NCBI GenBank assembly: GCA_937915865.1
Contig: CALGIG010000107.1
Location: 62,001-126,000 of the forward strand
Source: an uncultured Prolixibacteraceae bacterium
GTDB lineage: Bacteria; Bacteroidota; Bacteroidia; Bacteroidales; Prolixibacteraceae
Length of the DNA: 64,000 nt
Direction of reading: 5' to 3'
The stretch's first letter is position 1. Each line of letters starts with the position of its first letter. The translations under genes and the position numbers were made by a program. A model generated the notes under the pieces. That model searched no databases. It was not told the origin of the DNA and saw nothing but the letters and a program-made list of their open reading frames with translations. Below, piece after piece: positions 1-8,191 of this stretch.

Positions 1-570
1 TGAACGGATAAAACGCACAACATCGATAAAACTCTGCATACCAGAAAGAAAGAATTGTTCAGGATTATTTTCTATTCTGGTACTAATTGCTGCATTCAGG
101 TAACTCGAATTATTTAGCCCAGGGCTATATGTCTTACGTTGTTCTGACAGTTTCATCATTGTTCGGGGGTCGTTCCATTCTATGGGCGATCGGTTCATGT
201 GAAAGGCCAACGGGAAAAGGATAACAGGTTGGTTTGTATTTTGGGCCAAATAACTCGCCCATACCAGGTATTTTTCCCAGGAACGTTCGTTGAGTCCATG
301 AAGTAAAAGAATTGCTTTGTTATATTTTTGGAATTTTTCAGGAAGAAAAATTGAATAGAAGAAATGGTCGTTTCCCCAGGTTTTACTTCTTAGCAAGTCG
401 GCATCTATATTATTTTTTGTGTAAAGACAAGTCTTTGCCTGGGCTAACGAAAACTCGGATTCAAATGTATAATTAGCAATACAGGTAGTCAATTCATGTA
501 TGTCGATGCTTGTTTTTTGTTGCGTAAAATCCTGTGCTAGTATCTTGTACTGAAGTTGATAGTTCATCAT
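1..570 (-). CDS. DUF6051-like alpha/beta-hydrolase protein, 3' part missing (partial)
   Basis: An open frame of 190 codons runs without a stop from an ATG at 570 to the window edge, so the C-terminal part lies outside. Around residues 85-92 it reads AILLLHGLNERSW, a hydrophobic strand followed by an HG turn as in alpha/beta hydrolases. It is followed by PVILFPLAFHMNRSP, a pattern I associate with the Bacteroidota family DUF6051. The catalytic serine and histidine would be in the missing part, so activity cannot be judged. A second ATG directly follows the first (start 567), and either could be used. No signal peptide is seen, so it is probably cytoplasmic. The family name is from memory of the motif and the function is unknown. 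Confidence 0.65.
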   Translation of the reverse strand, partial: MMNYQLQYKILAQDFTQQKTSIDIHELTTCIANYTFESEFSLAQAKTCLYTKNNIDADLLRSKTWGNDHFFYSIFLPEKFQKYNKAILLLHGLNERSWEKYLVWASYLAQNTNQPVILFPLAFHMNRSPIEWNDPRTMMKLSEQRKTYSPGLNNSSYLNAAISTRIENNPEQFFLSGMQSFIDVVRFIRS

Positions 571-851
571 TTATATTTAATTAATTTATTGTTTGTCAAT
601 GTGTTAAACAAATGTCTGTAAAAATTTTTTTCTATAAAAGTGAGATGGTGTTGACTAAAAAATACTGGGATGAAAAAGATAAAAAGGGACAAAAACAAGT
701 ATTTTGGGACGAAAATGGTTTCCTTGAAATCAAATGATTTATTGGTTAATGACAGGAATTTGTATGTTTATGGGAAATTTAAAGTCTGGATTAACCTAAC
801 CGGGAAAATATGTCTACTTTTATGTTGTGAATAATGTGGAGACGTTAATTT
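571..851. other. AT-rich intergenic region between divergent genes
   Basis: These 281 bases separate the leftward hydrolase-like gene from the rightward LytTR gene, so both promoters should lie here. I find no clear TAnnTTTG box, no strong hairpin and no credible small ORF. The ORF at 768-1004 on the minus strand overlaps the LytTR gene and looks like a shadow. Confidence 0.5.
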
Positions 852-1700
852 ATGAATGGGCTTCAGAAGAAAATACCTAACTTTTTCATTACCAAACGGA
901 ATACAGTAATTCAAATCATTTTTACAACTGTATTTGCCTTTGTGTTCATTAATATTTATAAACCTTTTGGCTCGCAACACTGGTATAACATAACTCAGTT
1001 TCAATTTTTCCTTTTCTCCGGGTTGCTTGTTTTACAAGGAATGTTGGTTGTTCTGTTAAGTCGTATTTTTCTTTTCAGGATAAAGAAAAATCAAACGATA
1101 ACAGTAAAAGGATATGCGCTTATGGTTGCACTCGAAATTATTGTAATGGCTTCTTTGTATGCAACTTACGAAAAAATTATTGTAAAAGATACACGATCAT
1201 TTCTAAAACTGTGGTACATAGCCGGAGGTAATACTTCGCTTATTTTGCTTATTCCTTATCTAATTAGCTCGTTGTATTTTGCCTGGGATGACAAACGACA
1301 TAAATTTGAGAACTTACTTCGAGAAAAAAGTAGTAATGATCTGGCTCCTTTCATTTCGTTTTACGATGAAAAAGAGGCGCTTAAGCTAACGATTAAAACT
1401 AGCGATCTATATTATATCGAATCGAGTGATAATTATGTTACTCTTCATTTTGTAGATGGAGATGTTGAAAAAAGATATCTCCTTCGAAATAGTATGAAAC
1501 GAATGGAGAAGATGTTGGTAAAGTATCGGGTTATTAGATGCCACAGGTCGTATATGGTGAATGTCAGCCAGATAAAATTGATCAAGAAAGGTAAAAAGGG
1601 TTATCAAATTGAGATGAACATGCCCGACAAACGTATTTTACCTGTTACTAAAATACACGAGCATGAGTTGCTTGCATGTTTACAACTTAGTCAGAAATGA
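852..1700 (+). CDS. Membrane-anchored LytTR-family transcriptional regulator
   Basis: The 282-residue protein has four hydrophobic segments in its first ~155 residues (about 21-38, 50-73, 90-108, 124-146), then a soluble linker and a C-terminal LytTR DNA-binding domain (about 180-280). LytTR hallmarks are visible: LYYIESSDNYVTLHF, then LLRNSMKRMEKML and VIRCHRSYMVN. There is no receiver domain, so it is not a classical response regulator. The membrane part probably senses a signal directly or partners with a membrane protein. No LytS-type kinase is adjacent. LytTR domains bind direct repeats upstream of target promoters, and no such site could be assigned here. The next gene begins 115 bases downstream and may be co-transcribed. 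Domain call is firm; the regulon is unknown. Confidence 0.85.
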   Translation: MNGLQKKIPNFFITKRNTVIQIIFTTVFAFVFINIYKPFGSQHWYNITQFQFFLFSGLLVLQGMLVVLLSRIFLFRIKKNQTITVKGYALMVALEIIVMASLYATYEKIIVKDTRSFLKLWYIAGGNTSLILLIPYLISSLYFAWDDKRHKFENLLREKSSNDLAPFISFYDEKEALKLTIKTSDLYYIESSDNYVTLHFVDGDVEKRYLLRNSMKRMEKMLVKYRVIRCHRSYMVNVSQIKLIKKGKKGYQIEMNMPDKRILPVTKIHEHELLACLQLSQK

Positions 1701-1815
1701 TTTTTTTTGAGAACTTCAAAAACTTTTGAATGTCCATCGTTGTTCCCAGTTTAATGAATTATTTCATGTTTAAAAAAGTTTTTTAAATCATTTTGATATT
1801 TCTAATATTATATAG

Positions 1816-2364
1816 ATGAAATCAAGATTTAAGGATTTATTGCTTGTCACCGGGTCGGGAAGAAATGTTGGAAAAACTACTTTTATTTGTAGTGTTATTG
1901 CACATCAACGTTTAAGCAAATTTGGAACAATAAAGATTAGTCCGCATTTTCATGATCCAACGCCAGGATTAATTCCAATTTTAGAAACATTTGGTTTTAG
2001 AATTTATGAAGAAACAAACCTGGAATCAGGGAAAGACACTTCTCGTTATTTACGGGCAGGTGCAGTAAAATCGTATTATATTCAAAGTGATGATGACCAT
2101 TTAAGGGAAGCTTTTAATCTGACAACCGTGTTATTTGATCCTGATTTGCCATTTTTGGTCGAATCAGCAAGGCTAAGGCAAATTCTTAACCCTGAGTTTT
2201 TTGTTTTCATCCAGGGAGGCGAGGATATTGAAAAGCCTTTTTCGGTTGAAATGCGTGAAAAAGCTGATATTACTGTTTTTTCGAATGGAGGAGAATTCAG
2301 TATTGGCCCTGAAAAGATTTATTTTAACAAATACTGGAAAGTTGAAGAATATTTTTATGCCTAG
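1816..2364 (+). CDS. P-loop NTPase resembling MobB
   Basis: The 182-residue cytoplasmic protein starts with a hydrophobic strand and a Walker A loop GSGRNVGKTT at residues 13-22. It later has KDTSRYLRAGA, similar to the K-D-[ST]-x-R-x-x-x-A-G-A segment of MobB, the GTP-binding accessory protein of molybdopterin guanine dinucleotide synthesis. The C-terminal half (VFIQGG, DITVFSNGG) fits a small Rossmann-like NTPase. No molybdenum cofactor genes are nearby, so the true substrate may differ. It lies between the LytTR regulator and aspA, with 109 bases before aspA. The NTPase call is strong; a role in cofactor synthesis is only a guess. Confidence 0.6.
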   Translation: MKSRFKDLLLVTGSGRNVGKTTFICSVIAHQRLSKFGTIKISPHFHDPTPGLIPILETFGFRIYEETNLESGKDTSRYLRAGAVKSYYIQSDDDHLREAFNLTTVLFDPDLPFLVESARLRQILNPEFFVFIQGGEDIEKPFSVEMREKADITVFSNGGEFSIGPEKIYFNKYWKVEEYFYA

Positions 2365-2438
2365 ATTGAACAAATTATAGACCAGTCAAAAATCGCTACT
2401 TAAGCAGAAATGAATACACGATGAACGACAGAATTTGT

Positions 2439-2446
2439 TAGTTTTG
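2439..2446 (+). promoter_or_regulatory. Putative -7 box of the aspA promoter
   Basis: TAGTTTTG matches the Bacteroidota -7 consensus TAnnTTTG and lies 27 bases before the aspA start codon, giving a leader of about 20 bases. No good -33 TTTG is visible, so this is tentative. Confidence 0.35.
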
Positions 2447-2473
2447 AGTTAAGTTTATTGATGTTAGTTTATC

Positions 2474-3868
2474 ATGGAAAAATTCCGCACCGAATCTGAT
2501 CTATTAGGTTCTCGTTCCATTTCTTCGGAAGTTTTTTGGGGAATTCATACTGAACGTGCCTTGGAAAATTTCCCTCTCTCTGGGAGAAAAATTAATACTG
2601 AATTGATTAAGGCTTATGGAGATGTAAAATTGGCTTGTTGCAGAACAAACCGTCAATTAGGGTATTTTTTAGATAATCTCAAATCTGAATCAATTGAACA
2701 GGCTTGTACTGAATTGTCCGGTGGCGTTTTGAATTCTCATATTGTTGTTGATGCTTTTCAGGGTGGGGCAGGTACTTCAACTAATATGAATGTAAATGAG
2801 GTGATTGCTAACCGTTCGCTTGAGATTGCCGGAAAAATAAAGGGCGATTATGCCTATATTTCTCCATTAGATGATGTTAACCTGCATCAATCAACTAACG
2901 ATACTTACCCTACGGCGCTCAAAATTGCAGCGATCCGGCTAATTCGAAAACTTGAGGGGGAAATACTGGCCCTTCAGGAAAGTTTCCAGGCAAAAGAAAA
3001 GGAATTTGCTCATGTCGTAAAGTTAGGGCGAACACAATTGCAGGATGCTGTACTCACAACTCTTGGCCGGGAGATGGGTGCTTATGCCGAAGCTTTTAAC
3101 CGCGACAGGTGGCGCCTTTCGAAATGTGAAGAGCGTTTGCGTGTTGTGAATCTGGGTGGAACGGCTATTGGTTCAGGAATCGGCGCTCCTCGTCAATTCA
3201 TTTTTCGGGTGGTTGATAACCTTCGCGAAATAACTGGAATAGGTTTGACAAGGGCTGAAAATATGATCGATAATACGCAGAATGCTGATGTTTTTGTCGA
3301 AGTTTCTGGTTTGTTGAAAACCTGTGCCGTTAACCTTATTAAAGTTAGCAACGACTTACGTTTGATGTCGAGCGGACCAGATGGTGGACTAAATGAAATA
3401 TTTCTGCCACAAAAGCAAGCCGGATCGTCAATTATGCCAGGAAAAGTAAATCCGGTAATTCCTGAGGCAGTAGCTCAGGCTGCAATAGCTGTTTGTGGAA
3501 ATGATACGGTGATTACACAGGCTTCGGCTGCCGGAAATTTGGAGTTGAACCAGTTTATGCCATTAATAGCTGATAAATTATTGGAAAATATTGATCTGCT
3601 TATAAAAGCCTCAGAAATATTACGAATTCACTGTATTTTGGACATTACAGCCAATGAGGAAAAATGCCGGGAAAATGTATTAAACTCTACTGCTATAATT
3701 ACTGCGATTATTCCTAAAATTGGGTATGAACGTGCCTGTGAAATTGTAAAGATCGCAAATATTAACCATACTTCTGTTTACCAGGAAATTCTATGTTCTG
3801 AAGTTGTTAATGAACAATATTTTAGCGAGTTAATTAGCCCTGAAGCTGTTTGCAGGCTTGGATTTTGA
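2474..3868 (+). CDS. aspA: Aspartate ammonia-lyase
   Basis: The 464-residue protein belongs to the fumarase/aspartase superfamily and should convert L-aspartate to fumarate and ammonia. It opens with the aspartase-like MEKFRTESDLLGSR and carries GGAGTSTNMNVNEVIANRS (about 97-115) and the superfamily signature GSSIMPGKVNPV (about 317-328), whose loop contains the catalytic serine. It also has LHQSTNDTYPTA, which helps form the active site. Length is normal for the family (about 465-478). In anaerobic Bacteroidota the enzyme feeds fumarate respiration and nitrogen release; ansA at 50914-51945 would supply aspartate. Fumarase C is the main alternative, but the N-terminus favours aspartase. Confidence 0.93.
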   Translation: MEKFRTESDLLGSRSISSEVFWGIHTERALENFPLSGRKINTELIKAYGDVKLACCRTNRQLGYFLDNLKSESIEQACTELSGGVLNSHIVVDAFQGGAGTSTNMNVNEVIANRSLEIAGKIKGDYAYISPLDDVNLHQSTNDTYPTALKIAAIRLIRKLEGEILALQESFQAKEKEFAHVVKLGRTQLQDAVLTTLGREMGAYAEAFNRDRWRLSKCEERLRVVNLGGTAIGSGIGAPRQFIFRVVDNLREITGIGLTRAENMIDNTQNADVFVEVSGLLKTCAVNLIKVSNDLRLMSSGPDGGLNEIFLPQKQAGSSIMPGKVNPVIPEAVAQAAIAVCGNDTVITQASAAGNLELNQFMPLIADKLLENIDLLIKASEILRIHCILDITANEEKCRENVLNSTAIITAIIPKIGYERACEIVKIANINHTSVYQEILCSEVVNEQYFSELISPEAVCRLGF

Positions 3869-3987
3869 TGATAAACTTTGCCACTATTTATAATTATTCC
3901 AAATAATTGTTAATGTATTTTGTTATTTGTTTGAAATATTCTAGTTTGGCGTCAGAATTTAATATTAACCAATAAAAATTTCCAATC

Positions 3988-4200
3988 ATGAAAAAATTAG
4001 CAATGGTTTTGGCTATAGCCTTCACAATGGGTTTGGCAGCTTCTACAGTTTCTGCAACAACTGTAACTGACGATAAACCAAAGAAAGAATGCTCCGAAGC
4101 CCAGAAAAAATCATGTGCAGCTGAAAAAAAATCTTGTTGTGCAGATAAAAAAGGATGCTGTACTAAAGACAAGAAAGCTGAAACTCCTGCAAAGAAATAA
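3988..4200 (+). CDS. Small exported cysteine- and lysine-rich protein
   Basis: The 70-residue protein has a clear signal peptide (MKKLAMVLAIAFTMGLAAS, probable cleavage near residue 23, SA-TT). The mature part of about 47 residues is mostly Lys, Cys, Ala, Asp and Glu. Six cysteines occur in a rough 7-8 residue repeat: ECSEAQKK, SCAAEKK, SCCADKK, GCCTKDKK, and the tail is AETPAKK. This suggests metal binding or disulfide cross-linking in the periplasm or at the surface, but I do not recognise a named family. A strong hairpin follows at 4226-4267. Signal peptide, good start and regular repeats support this strand over the longer antisense ORF at 3894-4208. Confidence 0.75.
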   Translation: MKKLAMVLAIAFTMGLAASTVSATTVTDDKPKKECSEAQKKSCAAEKKSCCADKKGCCTKDKKAETPAKK

Positions 4201-4225
4201 CTCTTCACTGAAATTTGAGGATAAA

Positions 4226-4267
4226 AATAAAATGACTGGTAATAATTTACCGGTCATTTTATTTTTT
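4226..4267. terminator. Bidirectional terminator between the Cys-rich gene and the DUF6048 gene
   Basis: AAAATGACTGGTAA pairs with TTACCGGTCATTTT around a short loop (14 bp with one G-U), with A-rich sequence on the left and a T-run on the right. It can stop both convergent genes and overlaps the last codons of the DUF6048 gene. Confidence 0.8.
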
Positions 4268-5030
4268 CGGAGCTGTTTTTTTTGTTCGTATTATCTTTTC
4301 TCTTTTCCTGGTTTATCTCTGCCTTTTTTTTGTCAATCGACCTACGGAAATCCCAAGGCAAATTGTATGAAATTGTATAGGTAAAATCAGCATTGAAACT
4401 GTGGCTCGCTTTTCCATATCCTGGAATAAAAAATACAGGAGGCATTCCAAGGTCTTTATGGTTAATTAGAATTTTTCCACGAATAGTCCAGCCCAAATAA
4501 ATATTTTTTATTACTTCTCCTTTCATTCCAATTAAGAATTCAGCCCAGTGGGCGCCATAATTCTGACTGGCAAAGTCACTGGTTACAGTGTTCCAGTACG
4601 AATCGATTGTATACGAATTTACCTGTTGCTTCGCTAACGCAAATCCATAACGTAAACCAACCACAAATATGTTTTTATCGTTAGTGTTTTCTGCCTGAAG
4701 TACGTTGTAATCGATTCCGATTCTGGAATAGCTGCCCGAACTTTTGTAATTCACATAGCTGGTATTCAGTTTCATGTAGTCAAGCCCGGTTTCGAAAACT
4801 GGAAAAAGATTAGGCCAAAGTTCCATATCAACTGAAAATTCCGACCCATACCGGTTCCCTTTAATCCATAAATCCTGAAATGGTCGTGTTATGTCAGTAG
4901 AGATGCGAAGTCCTTTCATTCGGATGTAATTATCTGTCCGTTTGGGTTTTATCTTCTTCTCTGGTTCTTTCTGCCCGTAACTAGTTACTGCCAGAAAGCA
5001 AAGGAACAATGTAAATTTTAATATTTTCAT
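4254..5030 (-). CDS. DUF6048 family protein, probable outer-membrane beta-barrel
   Basis: The 258-residue protein has a signal peptide (MKILKFTLFLCFLAVTSYGQ) and then alternating beta-strand-like stretches such as GLRISTDITRPFQDLWIKG and GSEFSVDMELWPNLF, ending with a Lys/Glu-rich tail. I associate this with DUF6048, a conserved Bacteroidota family of unknown function that usually sits beside DUF6452. Here its start overlaps the 3' end of the DUF6452 gene by about 50 bases, so the pair is translationally linked. The Gln at the predicted cleavage site is typical of exported proteins of this phylum. Role unknown, probably envelope structure. Confidence 0.7.
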   Translation of the reverse strand: MKILKFTLFLCFLAVTSYGQKEPEKKIKPKRTDNYIRMKGLRISTDITRPFQDLWIKGNRYGSEFSVDMELWPNLFPVFETGLDYMKLNTSYVNYKSSGSYSRIGIDYNVLQAENTNDKNIFVVGLRYGFALAKQQVNSYTIDSYWNTVTSDFASQNYGAHWAEFLIGMKGEVIKNIYLGWTIRGKILINHKDLGMPPVFFIPGYGKASHSFNADFTYTISYNLPWDFRRSIDKKKAEINQEKRKDNTNKKNSSEKIK

Positions 5031-5439
5031 GTAAAGTATTGGTTACCAAACTGTCAGTAATTTGTATAGACGAAATTCTATTTTTTGTTGAATTAATTTG
5101 CTTGAGTTTATATTCATAATAAAAGCCCGATTCCATTGATTCATACACAGTATTTGTTTGATGAAAAAAAGTAATGGTATCAATTACTGAATCGAAAATC
5201 ACTTGGAAACTAGTAGACTGGTCGGGCGATAATGGCAAAATGAAAGAATTTGAGCTTTTATTGTTGTAAAATAAACTGTCGCGACCAACTGGTTTAATTG
5301 TTATTGTAGGTGTAATTGATGCTTTTGTTGCTGAGTTATACAGCGTTGCTTTGATTCTTGATTGAGGTGGTATGTCGAATACTTCTTTGCAGGCAGAAAC
5401 GATAATTAGAAATAAAATCAGAAATATGAGGTTCTTCAT
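4981..5439 (-). CDS. DUF6452 family lipoprotein
   Basis: The 152-residue protein starts with MKNLIFLILFLIIVSAC, a signal peptide with a lipobox ending at Cys17, so it is a lipoprotein. The mature part is beta-rich with motifs such as SRIKATLYNS and FILPLSPDQSTSFQVIF, fitting the Bacteroidota DUF6452 family. It is the first gene of a two-gene leftward unit with the overlapping DUF6048 gene. A TACCTTTG -7 box on the minus strand lies 26 bases upstream of its start. Function is unknown; the tight pairing suggests that the two proteins act together in the envelope. Confidence 0.7.
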   Translation of the reverse strand: MKNLIFLILFLIIVSACKEVFDIPPQSRIKATLYNSATKASITPTITIKPVGRDSLFYNNKSSNSFILPLSPDQSTSFQVIFDSVIDTITFFHQTNTVYESMESGFYYEYKLKQINSTKNRISSIQITDSLVTNTLHENIKIYIVPLLSGSN

Positions 5440-5464
5440 TCCGAATAGCTATAATTTTGAGCTT

Positions 5465-5472
5465 CAAAGGTA
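5465..5472 (-). promoter_or_regulatory. Putative -7 box for the DUF6452-DUF6048 operon
   Basis: Read on the minus strand this is TACCTTTG, a match to TAnnTTTG, placed 26 bases before the start codon at 5439. The -33 element is not convincing. Confidence 0.4.
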
Positions 5473-5544
5473 GATATAATCCAATTGAATCAGAACAACT
5501 CGCTATTTTTTTGACCGGCTTTATCTCTCGTTATTTTGTCGCTG

Positions 5545-5573
5545 TTGGGGTTAATGAAATTTAAATATCTTTG
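5545..5573 (+). promoter_or_regulatory. Putative lepA promoter (-33 and -7)
   Basis: A TTG at 5545-5547 and TATCTTTG at 5566-5573 are separated by 18 bases, close to the Bacteroidota arrangement TTTG-N19-21-TAnnTTTG. Transcription would start near 5580, giving a leader of about 46 bases before lepA at 5626. Confidence 0.5.
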
Positions 5574-5625
5574 CGGCAATATCCGTTTGACAATTTGATT
5601 AATAAGATTTTTTTAGAAATCAGGA

Positions 5626-7413
5626 ATGAAGAACATACGTAATTTTTGCATTATTGCACACATCGATCATGGTAAAAGTACATTGGCCGACAGGCTGCTC
5701 GAATACACCAAGACACTTGATGCCAGGGCGATGAAAGCTCAGGTACTCGATAGTATGGACCTTGAGCAGGAACGTGGTATCACTATTAAAAGCCATGCCA
5801 TACAAATGCAATATTCGCATGGTGGAAAGGAATATATCCTTAACCTGATAGATACTCCTGGACATGTTGATTTTTCGTATGAAGTTTCACGTTCTATTGC
5901 TGCCTGTGAGGGAGCTTTGCTTATTATCGATTCTACGCAAGGAATTCAGGCGCAAACCATTTCGAACCTTTACCTGGCAATCGAACACGATTTGGAAATA
6001 ATCCCTATTCTTAATAAGATGGATTTGCCTAATGCTATGCCTGAAATTGTTGAAGATCAAATAATTGGGTTGATTGGTTGCAAACGGTCTGATATTATTA
6101 GGGCAAGTGGAAAAACAGGAATGGGTATTGAAGAAATTTTGGAACGTATAGTAAATGTTATACCCGAACCACAAGGCGAAGCAGAATCACCACTACAGGC
6201 ATTGATTTTCGACTCTGTTTTTAACCAGTTTCGGGGTGTAATTGCCTATTTTAAAGTAGTAAATGGTATAATCAGAAAGGGCGATGCTGTACGTTTTGTT
6301 AATGCAGGTAAAGATTATATTGCCGACGAAATAGGTGTTCTGAAGCTTGGAATGATAGAAAGGCAGGAGCTTCAAACCGGCGATGTTGGCTATGTTATCT
6401 GCAATATTAAAACCGCCAAGGAAGTAAAAGTTGGCGATACAATAACTCATTCCAAAAACCCATGTGATAAGGCCATTGCTGGTTTTGAAGAGGTAAAACC
6501 AATGGTTTTTGCCGGTGTTTATCCAATTGACTCAGAGGATTATGAAGATTTGCGTTCGGCAATGGAGAAACTACAGCTCAATGATGCTTCGTTAACTTAC
6601 GAACCTGAATCATCGGCGGCTTTAGGTTTTGGTTTCCGTTGCGGATTTCTTGGTTTGTTACACATGGAAATTATCCAGGAGCGTCTTGATCGTGAGTTTG
6701 ATATGAACGTGATTACTACCGTACCCAATGTTTCGTATCATGTTCATACTACAAAAGGCGAAACTATTACGGTTTATAACCCTTCAGGAATGCCTGCATC
6801 AACTACAATCGATGATATTGACGAGCCTTTTATCCGTGCTAATATTATAACTGCTACGGATTATATTGGCCCAATTATGACTTTGTGCCTCGATAAACGT
6901 GGAACACTTATCAAACAAGATTACCTGACTACCGACCGTGTTGAACTCGTATTTGACTTGCCTTTGGGTGAGATTGTATTCGACTTTTATGATAAGCTTA
7001 AGAGTATATCAAAAGGTTATGCTTCATTCGATTATCATATCATTGATTTTCGTCCTGCCAAACTGGTAAGGCTCGATATATTATTAAACGGTGAAATGGT
7101 TGATGCTTTATCAACTTTAATACATTTTGATAATGCATACAATTTTGGTCGTCGTATGTGTGAGAAACTGAAAGAGTTAATTCCGCGCCAACAGTTCGAT
7201 ATTGCAATTCAGGCTGCCATTGGTGCGAAGATAATTGCCCGTGAAACGGTGAAAGCTGTACGGAAAGACGTAACAGCCAAATGTTATGGTGGTGATATCA
7301 CGCGCAAACGTAAATTGCTTGAAAAACAGAAAAAAGGTAAGAAGAGGATGAAACAAGTTGGAAATGTTGAGGTTCCACAAAATGCCTTCCTCGCTGTGTT
7401 GAAATTGGATTGA
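5626..7413 (+). CDS. lepA: Elongation factor 4 (LepA GTPase)
   Basis: The 595-residue protein is a ribosome-associated translational GTPase that back-translocates stalled ribosomes. The G1 motif AHIDHGKST lies at residues 11-19. The switch region ERGITIKS, the G3 motif DTPGHVDF and the G4 motif NKMD follow. The LepA-specific C-terminal domain is present to the end (KKGKKRMKQVGNVEVPQNAF). Length matches the family (about 595-600), and the ATG start fits alignment from MKNIRNF. It is transcribed alone, between a clear promoter and a perfect 18-bp terminator hairpin shared with rprY. Confidence 0.97.
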   Translation: MKNIRNFCIIAHIDHGKSTLADRLLEYTKTLDARAMKAQVLDSMDLEQERGITIKSHAIQMQYSHGGKEYILNLIDTPGHVDFSYEVSRSIAACEGALLIIDSTQGIQAQTISNLYLAIEHDLEIIPILNKMDLPNAMPEIVEDQIIGLIGCKRSDIIRASGKTGMGIEEILERIVNVIPEPQGEAESPLQALIFDSVFNQFRGVIAYFKVVNGIIRKGDAVRFVNAGKDYIADEIGVLKLGMIERQELQTGDVGYVICNIKTAKEVKVGDTITHSKNPCDKAIAGFEEVKPMVFAGVYPIDSEDYEDLRSAMEKLQLNDASLTYEPESSAALGFGFRCGFLGLLHMEIIQERLDREFDMNVITTVPNVSYHVHTTKGETITVYNPSGMPASTTIDDIDEPFIRANIITATDYIGPIMTLCLDKRGTLIKQDYLTTDRVELVFDLPLGEIVFDFYDKLKSISKGYASFDYHIIDFRPAKLVRLDILLNGEMVDALSTLIHFDNAYNFGRRMCEKLKELIPRQQFDIAIQAAIGAKIIARETVKAVRKDVTAKCYGGDITRKRKLLEKQKKGKKRMKQVGNVEVPQNAFLAVLKLD

Positions 7414-7430
7414 TTGTGAATTTGGCATAT

Positions 7431-7471
7431 AAACAAGAAAATCCTGTCTTATCGACAGGATTTTCTTGTTT
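7431..7471. terminator. Strong bidirectional terminator between lepA and rprY
   Basis: AAACAAGAAAATCCTGTC and its exact reverse complement flank the 5-base loop TTATC, an 18-bp perfect stem whose outer part supplies A/T tracts on both sides. It separates two convergent genes and should work in both directions. Confidence 0.9.
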
Positions 7472-7486
7472 ATATAGAGGATCATT

Positions 7487-8191
7487 CTACAAAATTAGTT
7501 TATAACCTTTCCCATGTACATTGATAATTTCAATTTTCGGATCGTCTTTTAAATGCTTTCTTAATTTGGTAATGTACACATCCATACTTCTGGCGTTAAA
7601 GTAATTATCATCAATCCAAATAGTTTTCAGTGCAAAATTACGTTCCAAAACTTTATTTGCATTATTACAAAGTAGGCGAAGCAACTCGGCTTCTTTTGTT
7701 GTAAGTTTTACTTCACCTTCTTCTCCTCCTGAAAGGATTTGTTTGCGAGAATCAAACGTATAAATACCAAGCTGATAAATAGCATTTTCAGTTGAGCTGT
7801 TATCCTGGCTTACTCTTCTTAAAATAGCTTCAATACGGAAAATAAGTTCTTCCATACTGAACGGTTTGGTAATATAGTCGTCGGCACCAATTTTGAAACC
7901 TTCCAATACATCTTCCTTCATGTTCTTGGCTGTTAGGAAAATAATCGGAATATCCATATTCAATAAACGAATGTCTTTTGCCAAAGAAATACCATCTTTT
8001 TTTGGCATCATAATGTCAAGTATACAAAGGTTGTACTGTTGATTCTTTGTAAATCCTTTGTATGCAGCTTCTCCATCTGGATATAAATCGGTATCATATC
8101 CTTTGGCAATTAAGTATTCTTTCAGCAACAGACCGAGATTCTCATCATCTTCGGCCAAAAGCAATCTTACTTTTTTTTCCATGTTCGTCAA
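7487..8191 (-). CDS. rprY: RprY-type response regulator (OmpR/PhoB family)
   Basis: The 234-residue protein has a receiver domain (about 7-122) with acidic pair D15/D16 within LAEDDE, phosphoacceptor D59 (CILDIMMPKKDG) and the conserved lysine in ITKPF. A winged-helix DNA-binding domain (about 138-233) ends with DVYITKLRKHLKDD and VHGKGYKL. The segment FKIGADDYITKPFSMEELIFRIEAILRR is very close to RprY of Bacteroides, which with RprX controls envelope, stress and metabolic genes. Its start overlaps the 3' end of the kinase gene by about 40 bases, so the two are coupled. MEKKVRLLL at 8182 is an alternative start. Confidence 0.9.
   Translation of the reverse strand: MTNMEKKVRLLLAEDDENLGLLLKEYLIAKGYDTDLYPDGEAAYKGFTKNQQYNLCILDIMMPKKDGISLAKDIRLLNMDIPIIFLTAKNMKEDVLEGFKIGADDYITKPFSMEELIFRIEAILRRVSQDNSSTENAIYQLGIYTFDSRKQILSGGEEGEVKLTTKEAELLRLLCNNANKVLERNFALKTIWIDDNYFNARSMDVYITKLRKHLKDDPKIEIINVHGKGYKLIL

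Noticed and set aside
3894..4208. 104-residue minus-strand ORF opposite the Cys-rich gene
   Set aside because: It is the antisense of a gene with a clear signal peptide and regular Cys repeats. The antisense product is Phe/Ser-rich as expected from reversed Lys codons, and it starts at no good site.
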